In this document: one piece after another, positions 50,060 to 59,092 of the stretch
Layout: each line of letters starts with the position of its first letter
How positions within the stretch are numbered: position 1 is the first letter of the stretch
DNA from: UBA1765 sp045629945
Lineage (GTDB): Bacteria; Fibrobacterota; Fibrobacteria; Fibrobacterales; Fibrobacteraceae
Direction of reading: 5' to 3'
DNA length: 64,000 bases
Assembly: GCA_045629945.1 (NCBI GenBank)
Contig: JAZQSE010000017.1
Location: 96,748 to 160,747 of the forward strand
Made by a program: the position numbers and the translations under genes
The notes under the pieces: generated by a model
Seen by the model: the letters and a program-made list of their open reading frames with translations, nothing else
Database searches by the model: none
Told to the model about the DNA's origin: nothing

Positions 50060-50647
50060 ATGGTAAAAAAAACTTTAATATTTCTAATTCTGGCGATTCC
50101 TATTTTCGCTTCAGAGCCTTTAGATACCATAAAAACGACTTATGGTGATGGTTCGCTTGCAAGAATCTATACTGTGAAAAAAGGAACGGATGTTCGTGAA
50201 GGCTTATCAATGTCTTATAATGCCGAAGGAAAATTGATGATTCAGGTGCCTTACAAAGATGGAAAAATGGAAGGTTTATTCCTTTCGTATTACCCATCAG
50301 GGAAAATCCGTGAAAAAGTGAATTACAAAAATGATTTAGAAGACGGTGTTTTTGAAAGATTTTTTGAAAATGGTAAATTAGAAAGTCGGGAATTGTATAG
50401 TCAGGGACTTTTAAATGGGCTTTCTGAAAAATGGGATTCTTTAGGAGTGAAGCGCGAATCTCTTGCTTATGAAAACGGAGAACTAGAAGGCAAGGCCAGA
50501 TTGTTTGACTCAAAAGGTTTAGTAAAAGAAGAAATGGATTTTTTCAAAGGAATGCGGCATGGTTATTACAGAAAATACCAAAAAGGTGTTATGTTTCAAC
50601 AGATGCGTTTCCGTTTAAATCGTTGTGATAGTGGGTGTACTCAATAA
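50060..50647 (+). CDS. Secreted MORN-type repeat protein (YwqK-like)
   Basis: A 195-residue protein with a signal peptide (MVKKTLIFLILAIPIFAS) and about six repeats of the form YxxGKxxGxxxxYYxxG (DGKMEGLFLSYYPSGKIRE, KNDLEDGVFERFFENGKLES, QGLLNGLSEKWDSLG, NGELEGKARLFDSKG, KGMRHGYYRKYQKG). These MORN_2 repeats occur in YwqK-type antitoxin-repeat proteins. The true start is an ATG at 50057 or 50060, well inside the open frame. It precedes hemB with its stop 10 bases before. Function unknown. Confidence 0.82.
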   Translation: MVKKTLIFLILAIPIFASEPLDTIKTTYGDGSLARIYTVKKGTDVREGLSMSYNAEGKLMIQVPYKDGKMEGLFLSYYPSGKIREKVNYKNDLEDGVFERFFENGKLESRELYSQGLLNGLSEKWDSLGVKRESLAYENGELEGKARLFDSKGLVKEEMDFFKGMRHGYYRKYQKGVMFQQMRFRLNRCDSGCTQ

Positions 50648-50657
50648 AGGGATAAAT

Positions 50658-51665
50658 ATGCAGGAATTTTCTTTACCTTTGACTCGTCGTCCTCGTCGGA
50701 ATAGAAAATCAAAAGCAGTTAGAGAAATGCTTTCAGAAACAAAACTTTCAGTTTCTGATTTTGTTTACCCAGTTTTTATAATGGATGGAAGTAATAAAGA
50801 AGAAGAAATTCCTTCTATGCCAGGCATTACAAGAAAAACGATAGACGTTTTATTGAGTGAACTAGAAGAGGTTGTTAAGTTAGGAATTTTAGCTATTGCT
50901 CCGTTTCCGGCGATAGCAGAAGAGCTTAAAGATTCTAAAGCGACACTTTCTTATGCTGAAGATGGGTTAGTGCAAAGAGCTATTCGGCAAATAAAAGAAA
51001 AATTTCCTCAGTTGTTAGTGATGACAGATGTAGCGCTAGATCCGTTTAATGCAGAAGGTCATGATGGAATTGTTTCAGCAACCGGTGAGATTTTAAATGA
51101 TGAAACGGTTGAAGTCCTTTGTAAAATGGCTGTCAGTCATGGAAAAGCGGGCGCTGATTTTGTTTGCCCATCTGATATGATGGATGGTCGTATTGGAGCG
51201 ATTCGCGAAGCTTTAGATGGTGCGGGTTTAGAAAATACAAGCATCATGGCTTATAGTGCAAAGTATGCATCTGCATTTTATGGTCCATTCAGAGATGCTT
51301 TAGGTAGTGCTCCGAAAGCAGGTGATAAGAAAACATACCAGATGGACCCAGCCAATGTAAGAGAAGCAATGCTTGAAGTGAGTTTAGATATAGAAGAAGG
51401 AGCTGATGCGGTTATGGTCAAACCGGCCTTGCCTTATTTAGATGTACTTTCAAAAGTGGCTGATACGTTTGATATTCCCGTTTCTGCTTACCAGGTTAGC
51501 GGAGAATATGCTATGATTGTAGCAGCAGCTCAAAATGGTTGGCTAGATAGAAAAGCAGTCGTGCTTGAATCTTTGTTAGCTATTAAACGTGCTGGTGCTC
51601 GTTTTATTTGGACTTATTTTGCAAAAGAAGCCGCGATGTATCTTTTGGAGAATTCAAAAAATTAG
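50658..51665 (+). CDS. hemB: Delta-aminolevulinic acid dehydratase (porphobilinogen synthase)
   Basis: Joins two aminolevulinate molecules to porphobilinogen in haem synthesis. From ATG 50658 (AAAGGG upstream) the protein has 335 residues with TRRPRRNRKSKAVREM, FVYPVFIMDGSNKEEEIPSM, the two Schiff-base lysines in AYSAKYASAFYGPFRDA and VMVKPALPYLDVL, and YQVSGEYAMI. The metal segment reads MTDVALDPFNAEGHDGI without cysteines, the Mg-type form found in Pseudomonas rather than the zinc-cysteine form. Start at 50625 is unlikely. Confidence 0.96.
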   Translation: MQEFSLPLTRRPRRNRKSKAVREMLSETKLSVSDFVYPVFIMDGSNKEEEIPSMPGITRKTIDVLLSELEEVVKLGILAIAPFPAIAEELKDSKATLSYAEDGLVQRAIRQIKEKFPQLLVMTDVALDPFNAEGHDGIVSATGEILNDETVEVLCKMAVSHGKAGADFVCPSDMMDGRIGAIREALDGAGLENTSIMAYSAKYASAFYGPFRDALGSAPKAGDKKTYQMDPANVREAMLEVSLDIEEGADAVMVKPALPYLDVLSKVADTFDIPVSAYQVSGEYAMIVAAAQNGWLDRKAVVLESLLAIKRAGARFIWTYFAKEAAMYLLENSKN

Positions 51666-51673
51666 AGGTTATT

Positions 51674-52771
51674 ATGACTAAAATGAAGATAGTCTTTTTA
51701 ATGTTGGCTGTGACTGGTTTACTTTTTGCTGCTCCGCAAAAATCTTGGGATGCTATTTTTGGCGAAGAAGGTCAAGGTGAATATTTAAGTGCCAAAATCG
51801 ATGGCAACATTCGTTTTATGAAATACCAGCATTATGGTGAAAAACAACCACTCGCTTTTAAAGTTAAAGGCGATAATTTTGATTTTACTGTTTCTGGTGA
51901 AATACAAGTTTCTTCTGATAAGGTGGAAAAAGGCTTTTATGGAGTTTGTAACCAAACGAAAGAAGTCTGGATTTCTTGTTTTAACAAACCCAAACTTTTT
52001 GATAATGAAGAATTGATTGTTGAAGTTAAAGGCGTTGATTTGGCTTGTGATGAAGAACTTTATGCCATTCGTAAACTTCGGATTAAATTTTCAAATAAAG
52101 AAGCTCAAAAATATTGGAATTTAGTTTTTGAAAAGAAAGAAGCTTCTGAACGTGAAGAACTTGCTAAATTCCGTCAACAAGAACAAGAAAAACGTGCGTT
52201 GATTCGTGAAGCTTCTACTATGTTCAAAGACCCTAGAGATGGTCAAATGTATCGCATAATTGATATTGAAGGGCGTAAATGGTTTGCACAAAATGCCAAT
52301 TTTAAAGTAGATGGTGAATCTTGGTGTTATGAAGATCAGGAGTCTTATTGTTTAAGAAGTGGGCGCCTTTATACATTAGCTGGCGCGAAAAAAGCTTGCC
52401 CTCCAGGTTGGCATTTACCGCGTGACAGAGAATGGACTGATATGTTGACTGGTTTGACTAAATGTTATGATGGCGTTCAGAATTGTGAAGCTTTTGCTTC
52501 AAAGATGAAAGCTACAACTGGTTGGCAAGGTGGTGGTGGTACCGATGAATATGGCTTTACGGTATTTTCTTCTGGTTATCGTAAAATGATTGGAACAAAA
52601 ATGTTCAAATACGAAGGTATGGGAGAATATGCTGGTTTCTGGTCGGCTCAAAATGGCAGAAATAAAACAATCTGGCTCTGGTCTATGGGGCGTATGTCTG
52701 ATAAAATGGTGCGTCAGCTTGCTCCAGGAGAAAATCATGGCTATTCAGTTCGTTGCATAGAAGGAAACTAG
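51674..52771 (+). CDS. Secreted FISUMP-domain protein
   Basis: A 365-residue protein (ATG 51674 after GAGG) with a signal peptide ending LLFAAPQ. The C-terminal half (from about residue 185) is a Fibrobacter-type major paralogous domain: DGQMYRIIDIEGRKWFAQNA, RSGRLYTLAGAKKACPPGWH, LPRDREWTDM and ENHGYSVRCIEGN. The N-terminal part (about 25-170) is unassigned. The family is greatly expanded in Fibrobacter and is one reason for placing this genome in that phylum. Its role is unknown; surface or binding function is inferred from secretion. Confidence 0.92.
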   Translation: MTKMKIVFLMLAVTGLLFAAPQKSWDAIFGEEGQGEYLSAKIDGNIRFMKYQHYGEKQPLAFKVKGDNFDFTVSGEIQVSSDKVEKGFYGVCNQTKEVWISCFNKPKLFDNEELIVEVKGVDLACDEELYAIRKLRIKFSNKEAQKYWNLVFEKKEASEREELAKFRQQEQEKRALIREASTMFKDPRDGQMYRIIDIEGRKWFAQNANFKVDGESWCYEDQESYCLRSGRLYTLAGAKKACPPGWHLPRDREWTDMLTGLTKCYDGVQNCEAFASKMKATTGWQGGGGTDEYGFTVFSSGYRKMIGTKMFKYEGMGEYAGFWSAQNGRNKTIWLWSMGRMSDKMVRQLAPGENHGYSVRCIEGN

Positions 52772-52783
52772 TTTGATTTTTTA

Positions 52784-53344
52784 ATGTATTTTAGGAAACT
52801 CAAAGCAAACGAACATATAGAAGGGCTCCAAGAGCTTTACGAAGAAGCGTTTCCAAAAGAAGAACAAATCCCTTACGATAGACTTATGCAATTAGTAGGG
52901 GAAATGTCTTTAGATTTTGTTGTTTATTATAAAGATGCATGTGAATACTCAGAACTTCTTGGGTTTACGATTGTTTTTCCTGCAAAAAATTTTGATTGGT
53001 TTTGGTATTTTGCGGTGCGTAAAGATTTTCGTGGAAAAGGATTTGGACAACAGATTCTTACTCAATTAATAAGAGAGTATAGTACAAAATCACTTATTCT
53101 TGATATGGAATCTCCGACGCAGATATGTGAAAATCAAGAACAAAGAAAAAGGCGGCATCGTTTTTATTTACGAAATGGGTTTCGTGATACAAATGTGTAT
53201 AAAACCTTTGATTCAATAACTTATACAATTTTAATTAAGGGTGAAAAGACTTTTACGATGAAAGATTATGACGATGTTATAAATGAATTAAAATGTTTTT
53301 GGTGGCGAAAAGATTTAGAAAATGAAACAGAAAAAGTTGAATAG
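52784..53344 (+). CDS. GNAT-family N-acetyltransferase
   Basis: A 186-residue GNAT protein with the acetyl-CoA binding motif A in FWYFAVRKDFRGKGFGQQIL (V-x-x-x-x-R-x-x-G-x-G/A) and a strand-helix end RFYLRNGFRDTNVYKTF. Target unknown; the substrate could be a small molecule or protein amine. Thirteen bases separate it from the FISUMP gene, so both may share a transcript. Confidence 0.88.
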   Translation: MYFRKLKANEHIEGLQELYEEAFPKEEQIPYDRLMQLVGEMSLDFVVYYKDACEYSELLGFTIVFPAKNFDWFWYFAVRKDFRGKGFGQQILTQLIREYSTKSLILDMESPTQICENQEQRKRRHRFYLRNGFRDTNVYKTFDSITYTILIKGEKTFTMKDYDDVINELKCFWWRKDLENETEKVE

Positions 53345-53345
53345 T

Positions 53346-53375
53346 TTGAAAAAAAATAAAATTCTTAATTATATT
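53346..53375 (+). promoter_or_regulatory. Promoter of the cyclophilin gene
   Basis: TTGAAA (53346-53351), 18-base spacer, TATATT (53370-53375), 29 bases before the ATG. Confidence 0.45.
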
Positions 53376-53403
53376 AAGGTAAAACCAAAACGATGGAGTT
53401 TTT

Positions 53404-53952
53404 ATGTTTAGACAAAAAGACAGACCTGTAAGTGGCGAAACCATAGCCATTATGAAAACAAATTTTGGGACAATGAAAATTCGCCTTTTCCCGGAAATTG
53501 TTGGCGTTGCTGCTGAAAATTTTATTGAACTTGCAAAGCAAGGGAAATATGAAAATGCCCCTTTCCACAGAATTATCAGTGGCTTTATGATTCAAGGTGG
53601 CGATTTTACCCGTAGAAATGGTACTGGTGGTCATGCAGCAAAAGGTCCTGGTTCAACGATTGGCGATAAATATGATATTCGTCTTTCTCATATTCGTGGA
53701 GCAGTAGCTTGGGCAAAAACAGCTATGCCTCATTCTATTGGTAGCCAGTTTTACATTGTTCACCCAGAAGAAGGAACTCATTTCTTAGATCACCCAGAAG
53801 ATGGCGGTCCTTCTGATGGTTATACTGTTTTTGGCCAGCTTTATGAAGGCTTTGATGTGTTGGATGCTATTGCAGGTGTGAAAACTGACAGAAGTGATAG
53901 ACCATACGAAGACGTTTTAATTGAATCCGTTACAATTGAAACGGTTGCTTAA
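53404..53952 (+). CDS. Peptidyl-prolyl cis-trans isomerase, cyclophilin type
   Basis: A 182-residue cytoplasmic cyclophilin-fold isomerase. Visible are FGTMKIRLFPEIVGVAAENF, APFHRIISGFMIQGGDF with the catalytic Arg-Ile-Ile-x-G-F-M-I-Q-G-G-D block, the active region GSQFYIVHPEEGTHFLD and VFGQLYEGFDVLDAI. No signal peptide. Stands alone, upstream of tRNA-Ala. Confidence 0.95.
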   Translation: MFRQKDRPVSGETIAIMKTNFGTMKIRLFPEIVGVAAENFIELAKQGKYENAPFHRIISGFMIQGGDFTRRNGTGGHAAKGPGSTIGDKYDIRLSHIRGAVAWAKTAMPHSIGSQFYIVHPEEGTHFLDHPEDGGPSDGYTVFGQLYEGFDVLDAIAGVKTDRSDRPYEDVLIESVTIETVA

Positions 53953-54031
53953 TTTTTGCCATAGTTTTTGCTAAATCTTTTGAGCGAACCCTTGACAAAG
54001 TAGCGTTTATTTTCTCTCTTTGTTTGCACAC

Positions 54032-54104
54032 GGGGTTATAGCTCAGTTGGTAGAGCACTTGCATGGCATGCAAGGGGTCAGGAGTTCGAATCTCCTTAGC
54101 TCCA
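54032..54104 (+). tRNA. tRNA-Ala (GGC anticodon)
   Basis: Cloverleaf of 73 nt. Acceptor GGGGTTA (54032-54038) pairs with TAGCTCC (with G-U pairs) and A is the discriminator; D arm GCTCAGTTGGTAGAGC; anticodon arm CTTGC-ATGGCAT-GCAAG with anticodon GGC; T arm GGAGTTCGAATCTCC. CCA is not encoded. TTGACA at 53992-53997 may be its -35, but the -10 is unclear. Confidence 0.95.
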
Positions 54105-54109
54105 TAAAA

Positions 54110-54146
54110 AACAAAAAAGTCTGCCTTAAGGGCAGACTTTTTTGTT
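54110..54146. terminator. Bidirectional terminator after tRNA-Ala
   Basis: AACAAAAAAGTCTGCC (54110-54125) pairs with 54131-54146, 16 bp, TTAAG loop. The T-rich arm serves tRNA-Ala; the opposite strand serves the convergent outer-membrane protein gene. Confidence 0.85.
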
Positions 54147-54158
54147 GCTTTAACTTGA

Positions 54159-55781
54159 TTAGAAGTTAATGAATACACCAAGAGATGTTACAATACCATC
54201 GGTGCTAGAGAATGCGCCAAATGGGTTTTGTAAGAATGTCTTTTCAAAGGCTAATTCAATAGCAGCAGGGCCATATTCAAAACGAGCACCTAAATTAACT
54301 GTTGTAGAATTTGTTGCAGTCAAAATGGTCTTGTTGGCTTCGTTATTGAGTTCGCGGTCAGAATATTGAGCAGCTACCCAATTATAACTAGCCCCACCGA
54401 AAGCCATAAAGTATTTGCTGAGCATCACTTCACCTAAAATATTTGGTGTAAGAAGTAATACTGCTTCATGATGTCTATCATTGATGCCAGTGATTTCATC
54501 AAATACAACGACAGCACCAGCGGCATTCAAACCAAGGTATACATTTGCATTTTCAGAAGACAATGCTGTTGCACCAATGCTGAATTCTGGGAGAATTTCA
54601 ATATTTGAAAGAGTATCAGAAATAGTTGTTTTTGTGGTGGCTAAATAAGTCTGACCATCAATCACTTTAATTTCTGAAACGCTGGATTTGAACTTAGCAT
54701 CGTTTCTGACAGCCCCAACACCTAAAGTCCAATAGATAAGATCACCACTATAAGAAAGGCCTAAGTAACCATCAGCAGCCCAAGCATCATATTCTTGTTC
54801 GGAGTGCGGAAGGCTCAAGAGAGCGTTTCCGTATGGGGTTTGGTAATGTCCAGCAATAGCTACATCAAAAGAACCAAAATTCATAGAAGCTTTAGCGCCG
54901 ACAATAGACCCAGCAGCGGTATTTTTTTCTGTTTCAGAGGTGCCATCAGCATGGTCTGTATAGCGCCAGGCTTTAGCCATTGCATAATCAATAGCAAAAC
55001 CGAACTTTCCAAAAGCCATACCAGCACTTAAAAGACCGAGATTGTTTTCATTGCTGAAAGAAAGGAAATAGGTCAATGAATTACCAAAAGCAAGAACGCC
55101 TTGTTCGGCAATTGGGTCAAAATAAACCAATTTAGAACCATGCATTCTATGAGGAGAATTCAAATTACTTCCAATGGTTGCAGCAGCAGCTTCGTTACCG
55201 ACTGTATTATAAGCGTTCCCATGAACGATTTCACCTAACTTATTGGCAGGAGCTTTTGCAACCTTTGCTTTTTCTTGTTTTGTAGAAGCAGAATCAACAG
55301 GAGCTTTTGCAGAATCAGCAGGAACTTGTGCTACAACAGAATCTGCTTTTGGTTCTTGTTTTGCTAAAGCTGAGTCAACAGGAGCTTTAGCCGAATCAGC
55401 AGGAGCTTGAACCGCTGCAGTGGTTGTATCAGCAACTGGCTTTACGGCAGAATCAGCAGGTGCTTGTGCGACAAGAACAGTATCTGTTACAGGCAAAGCT
55501 TCTTTTTTAGCCGAATCAGCAGGAGCGCTAGCAACAGTTGCTGAATCAGCACTAGCACTAGGAGCAGCAGTTACACTAGAATCCACAACAACGGTTGTTG
55601 CTTTTGCAGAATCTGGAGCAACTTGTGCAACAGCAGCAGAGTCAGAGGTTGATTTTTGCTCCGTCACAGCAGTTTGGTTTGTTTGAGGAGCGGGGGAAGC
55701 TGCTTGCTCAGGGGCAGCATTTTGAGCTTGGAGTGTTGCGGCCAAGCCAAGAGCTAGGAATAAAATGGTTCTTTTTTTCAT
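54159..55781 (-). CDS. Outer-membrane protein with Ala/Asp/Ser-rich repeat linker
   Basis: A 540-residue secreted protein: signal peptide MKKRTILFLALGLAATLQAQ, a low-complexity linker (about residues 21-180) built from repeats around PADSAKAPVDSA and ADSA, and a C-terminal beta-barrel-like part with many strands (VYFDPIAEQGVLAFGN, LGLNAAGAVVVFDE) ending in LGVFINF. The linker is Ala/Ser/Asp/Pro/Val-rich, similar in style to surface-protein spacers. No family is assigned. A terminator is shared with tRNA-Ala downstream. Confidence 0.75.
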   Translation of the reverse strand: MKKRTILFLALGLAATLQAQNAAPEQAASPAPQTNQTAVTEQKSTSDSAAVAQVAPDSAKATTVVVDSSVTAAPSASADSATVASAPADSAKKEALPVTDTVLVAQAPADSAVKPVADTTTAAVQAPADSAKAPVDSALAKQEPKADSVVAQVPADSAKAPVDSASTKQEKAKVAKAPANKLGEIVHGNAYNTVGNEAAAATIGSNLNSPHRMHGSKLVYFDPIAEQGVLAFGNSLTYFLSFSNENNLGLLSAGMAFGKFGFAIDYAMAKAWRYTDHADGTSETEKNTAAGSIVGAKASMNFGSFDVAIAGHYQTPYGNALLSLPHSEQEYDAWAADGYLGLSYSGDLIYWTLGVGAVRNDAKFKSSVSEIKVIDGQTYLATTKTTISDTLSNIEILPEFSIGATALSSENANVYLGLNAAGAVVVFDEITGINDRHHEAVLLLTPNILGEVMLSKYFMAFGGASYNWVAAQYSDRELNNEANKTILTATNSTTVNLGARFEYGPAAIELAFEKTFLQNPFGAFSSTDGIVTSLGVFINF

Positions 55782-55932
55782 AATAAGTTAAAACTAAATA
55801 AATTAATTTGTACAAGAAAAAAATCTTTGATAAAATTGTAGTCATTTGTAAACAGAATGAATAAAAAAGTTTGATTTTTTTAAATCAAAATTGAGTAATT
55901 TTTGGGCACAGGCTTAAAAAATGGAGAAAATT

Positions 55933-57069
55933 ATGAAATTTGGCCAAATACTTGGAATAGTATCTTTAGGCATGTTCGCGTTTTTTGGATGTGAAGGTGA
56001 CAATTCAATCACGGTGGACATAATTGAAAAAGATATTTCCCTAGCAGATAGAGTGGGTCCGGTAAGTCAGTATGGACAATTGCAAGCTGGACAAGTGGAT
56101 GGAATTGGTCATATTTATGGAGCTTGTAAAGGAATTTCTGCCGGAAACGAAGTCCAATTACGAGGAATGAGCCTTTACTGGAGCTTACTTGACAGAGCTA
56201 CTATGTACTATAGCGTTGCTGGAATTTCTACTATCGTTCGCCAAATGAAGGCAGAAGTGGTTCGTTTAGCTATCGGAACGACAGAAAACTGGGGTGGAAT
56301 CTCTGGTTATATAAAAGAGCCAGAAGCCCAACGTGAACTTATCAAGAATGCAGTAGAAGCGGCGGTAAAAAATGATATTTACGTTATTATTGACTGGCAT
56401 TCTCACACAGCAACAGACCAGTTAGCAGAAGCCACACAATTCTTCACCGAAGTGGCAGAAGCCTATGGTGGTTATGATAACGTCATTTTTGAAATTTTTA
56501 ATGAACCAAAATCCCAACCATGGACTGAAATCCGTGAATACGCAAACCAGATTATAGCTGTAATCCGTCAATATTCTGACAACTTAATCTTAGTAGGCAA
56601 CCCGAACTGGGACCAAAAACCACATGTAGCTATTGGAAATGAAGTAGAAGACCCGGCACATAACGTAGCTTACACATTCCACTATTACGCAGGCACGCAT
56701 GGCAAATGGGAACGAGGCAATGCCGAAAAAGCAATCAAGGGCGGACTTCCAATATTTGTTAGCGAATGGGGAACAGGAACTGCCGATGGTAAAGGCACTC
56801 CAGACCCAGAAAAGAACCAAGTTTGGCAAGATTGGATGGATGAATACAAATTATCTTCTGCTAACTGGTCTGCATCAAGAATCAACGAAGGGTCTGCAGC
56901 ATTTGCCAATGAATCAACCCTTGATACTTTAGTATTCACACCATCTGGTGAACTGGTAAAGTCTTTCCTTGCCAAAAACCCGGATAGCTACAAGGCTTGT
57001 GCAACAAAATTAAAGAAAAAAAAGCAAGATAATTTCATAAAAGCTTTCTTATATTTACATAGGAATTAA
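55933..57069 (+). CDS. Glycoside hydrolase family 5 endoglucanase, lipoprotein
   Basis: A 378-residue predicted cell-surface cellulase. From ATG 55933 (GGAG six bases before) a lipoprotein signal MKFGQILGIVSLGMFAFFGC gives the lipidated cysteine. The GH5 TIM barrel has LRGMSLYWSLLD, the HSH-containing VIIDWHSHTAT, acid/base glutamate in FEIFNEPKSQPW, YTFHYYAGTHGKW and nucleophile glutamate in IFVSEWGTGTA. No cellulose-binding module. A plausible plant-wall degradation role; the next gene is a solute-binding lipoprotein 17 bases downstream. Confidence 0.95.
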   Translation: MKFGQILGIVSLGMFAFFGCEGDNSITVDIIEKDISLADRVGPVSQYGQLQAGQVDGIGHIYGACKGISAGNEVQLRGMSLYWSLLDRATMYYSVAGISTIVRQMKAEVVRLAIGTTENWGGISGYIKEPEAQRELIKNAVEAAVKNDIYVIIDWHSHTATDQLAEATQFFTEVAEAYGGYDNVIFEIFNEPKSQPWTEIREYANQIIAVIRQYSDNLILVGNPNWDQKPHVAIGNEVEDPAHNVAYTFHYYAGTHGKWERGNAEKAIKGGLPIFVSEWGTGTADGKGTPDPEKNQVWQDWMDEYKLSSANWSASRINEGSAAFANESTLDTLVFTPSGELVKSFLAKNPDSYKACATKLKKKKQDNFIKAFLYLHRN

Positions 57070-57086
57070 AAATCAAGGAGTTTATC

Positions 57087-57872
57087 ATGAAAAAATTGTT
57101 TGCATTATTAGCTTGTACAATTATGCTTTCAGCTTGTAACGAAGCTAAAAATGAAGCCCCAAAAGTTGAAACAGACGAATCTTTTAACAAAGTAAAGACC
57201 GCCGGAGTCTTTGTATTAGGTTTAGATGACAGTTTCCCACCAATGGGTTTTCGTGACAAAGAAAACAACATCATCGGTTTTGATATAGACTTAGCAAAAG
57301 AAGTTTGCGCCCGTTTAGGCATAGAACTCAAAACCCAGCCAATCTCTTGGGATGCCAAAGAACAAGAATTAAACACCGGCAAAATTGATTGCATTTGGAA
57401 TGGCATGAGTGTTGATAGCGCCCGCGCAAAAGCCATGAACTTAAGCGACCCATACCTTAAAAACAGAATGATATTCACTGTAAAAGACAAAGCACTAGCC
57501 AATCTTGAATCACTCAAAGGCAAAAAAATTGCCGTCCAGAATGGTTCAACTGCACAAAAATTGTTAGATGCTTCAGAAGCCGGAAAAGCAGCCAAAGAAA
57601 TCGTTCCATTTGATGACAACCAAACCGCACTCATGGATTTAGAAAAAGGCGGAGTTGACGCCGTATTCTTAGATGAAATCGTTGCAAAATACTGGATTGT
57701 CACAAACGAAAAAGACTACACCGTTTTAGAAGAAGGTCTCTCTGACGAAGTCTATGCCATTGGCTTTCGCAAAAAAGACCAAGCCTTGCGTGACACAGTC
57801 AATGCGGTTTTAAAAGCCATGCAAGCTGATGGCAAATTCGCAGAAATTTCTTCCAAGTGGTTTGGAAAATAA
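57087..57872 (+). CDS. Amino-acid ABC transporter substrate-binding lipoprotein
   Basis: A 261-residue periplasmic binding protein of the polar amino-acid (family 3) type. Lipobox in MLSACNEA gives the lipidated cysteine; then VLGLDDSFPPMGFRDKENNI, GFDIDLAKEVCARLG, QPISWDAKEQELNTGKIDCI and GVDAVFLDEIVAKYW. No permease or ATPase gene is in the window, so the transporter partner is elsewhere or absent. It follows the GH5 gene closely and ends in a hairpin-rich intergenic region. Confidence 0.92.
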   Translation: MKKLFALLACTIMLSACNEAKNEAPKVETDESFNKVKTAGVFVLGLDDSFPPMGFRDKENNIIGFDIDLAKEVCARLGIELKTQPISWDAKEQELNTGKIDCIWNGMSVDSARAKAMNLSDPYLKNRMIFTVKDKALANLESLKGKKIAVQNGSTAQKLLDASEAGKAAKEIVPFDDNQTALMDLEKGGVDAVFLDEIVAKYWIVTNEKDYTVLEEGLSDEVYAIGFRKKDQALRDTVNAVLKAMQADGKFAEISSKWFGK

Positions 57873-57938
57873 GGCCGTTTCCCTGGCATAAAAATTAGGC
57901 ATACAAGTCAACAAGCCAGGGTCAGGCTATCGCGGTAT

Positions 57939-57967
57939 AAAATCGGAGCGTAAACGCTCCGATTTTT
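57939..57967 (+). terminator. Terminator after the solute-binding protein gene
   Basis: AAAATCGGAGCG (57939-57950) pairs with CGCTCCGATTTT (57955-57966), TAAA loop. Two further inverted repeats are nearby: CCCTGGC/GCCAGGG (57881-57921) and the palindrome GAGAGCATGCTCTC (57975-57988). The stretch 57873-58212 has no gene. Confidence 0.85.
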
Positions 57968-58158
57968 CCGTTCAGAGAGCATGCTCTCCGAACCGCAAGC
58001 GGCATCTATCCTTAACGGAAAAATTTGGGCAAAAATCATCAGTTAGAACGGATGCAAGAAAATTCATATCGGATAAGATTTTGCCCGTCTCTCAAAAGGC
58101 ATGAATTTCTTTAAAAAGAAAAACAAGAGAAATTTTTTAGTCTTTAATCCTAGATAAT

Positions 58159-58187
58159 TTGACGCAATCCTTGTTTTTGGTTATATT
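58159..58187 (+). promoter_or_regulatory. Promoter of tRNA-Arg
   Basis: TTGACG (58159-58164), 17-base spacer, TATATT (58182-58187), 25 bases before the tRNA. Confidence 0.7.
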
Positions 58188-58212
58188 TGAACCACTCTCA
58201 AAAGAGGCATTC

Positions 58213-58286
<74 letters not shown>

Positions 58287-58289
58287 CTT

Positions 58290-58320
58290 AAGTCCCTTGC
58301 AAAGCAAGGGACTTATGTTT
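58290..58320 (+). terminator. Terminator after tRNA-Arg
   Basis: AAGTCCCTTGC (58290-58300) pairs with GCAAGGGACTT (58304-58314), AAA loop, 11 bp, followed by ATGTTTTTT. Confidence 0.85.
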
Positions 58321-58321
58321 T

Positions 58322-59092
58322 TTAGCCAACAGAATTTCCCCATTCTTTTATTAAATCAGGAGCAAGAACATTTATTTTACGATAATTTGCCGATTCAGAA
58401 GAACTCTCTTTACGTTCTTCAGGAAAAAGACAAGGCGCTTCTGTTGCCGTTTCAATGCTTTTCTTTACAGGCGAATAAACTCGTTTAGCAGGGATAGAAT
58501 AAAATTTATCTTCTTCGGGGCAATAAGCACTTAAAGCTTTACCATAAACGCAGCCGGAATCAAGGCCAATAAAATTTGGTTTTTGAACAAGTCCCATTTT
58601 AGCCCAATGTCCAAAAATAATTGGCTTTTCCCACGAAACTTGTTCAAACCAAGGCTTGCCGTTCCACTCTCGAATAGAAAGTAAAACCTTAGGTGACATC
58701 TCATCAAGATTTTTTTTGCCGGGTTCTAGACCTGCATGAACTAAAAGGGCAAATGGTGTATCGCGATAAAGAGGCCACTTTTTAACAGTTTGGTAAATAT
58801 ATTGCCAATCGTTCATAGGCAAGCGGGCAAACCTTTGTTTTTGCTTTTCCGTCCAAGAAGATTCATCAGACTCCATCATGTGAATCAAGTGTTCTTCGTG
58901 ATTTCCTCGAACTGTTTTTATTCCGAATTTTTCAATGAGTGAAAAGCACCGGAGCATATCCGGGCCTTTGTTGATAATATCGCCCGTTTGGTAAAGTGAA
59001 TCACTTCCTTCAACAAAACCAAAAGCATCAATAATGCTTTCTAGTTCGTAAGCACAACCATGAACGTCGCCAATGTATAAAGTGCGTTTCAT
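58322..59092 (-). CDS. Calcineurin-type metallophosphatase (PrpE/ApaH-like)
   Basis: A 256-residue metallophosphoesterase with the family's metal motifs GDVHG (in YIGDVHGCAYELE), GDIINKGPD and VRGNHEEHL, then LLVHAGLEP and FGHWAKMG. These are bis-tetraphosphatase or serine/threonine-phosphatase type enzymes. The start at 59092 overlaps the TAA of the pseudouridine synthase gene (TAATG), so they are co-translated. Substrate not assigned. Confidence 0.88.
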   Translation of the reverse strand: MKRTLYIGDVHGCAYELESIIDAFGFVEGSDSLYQTGDIINKGPDMLRCFSLIEKFGIKTVRGNHEEHLIHMMESDESSWTEKQKQRFARLPMNDWQYIYQTVKKWPLYRDTPFALLVHAGLEPGKKNLDEMSPKVLLSIREWNGKPWFEQVSWEKPIIFGHWAKMGLVQKPNFIGLDSGCVYGKALSAYCPEEDKFYSIPAKRVYSPVKKSIETATEAPCLFPEERKESSSESANYRKINVLAPDLIKEWGNSVG

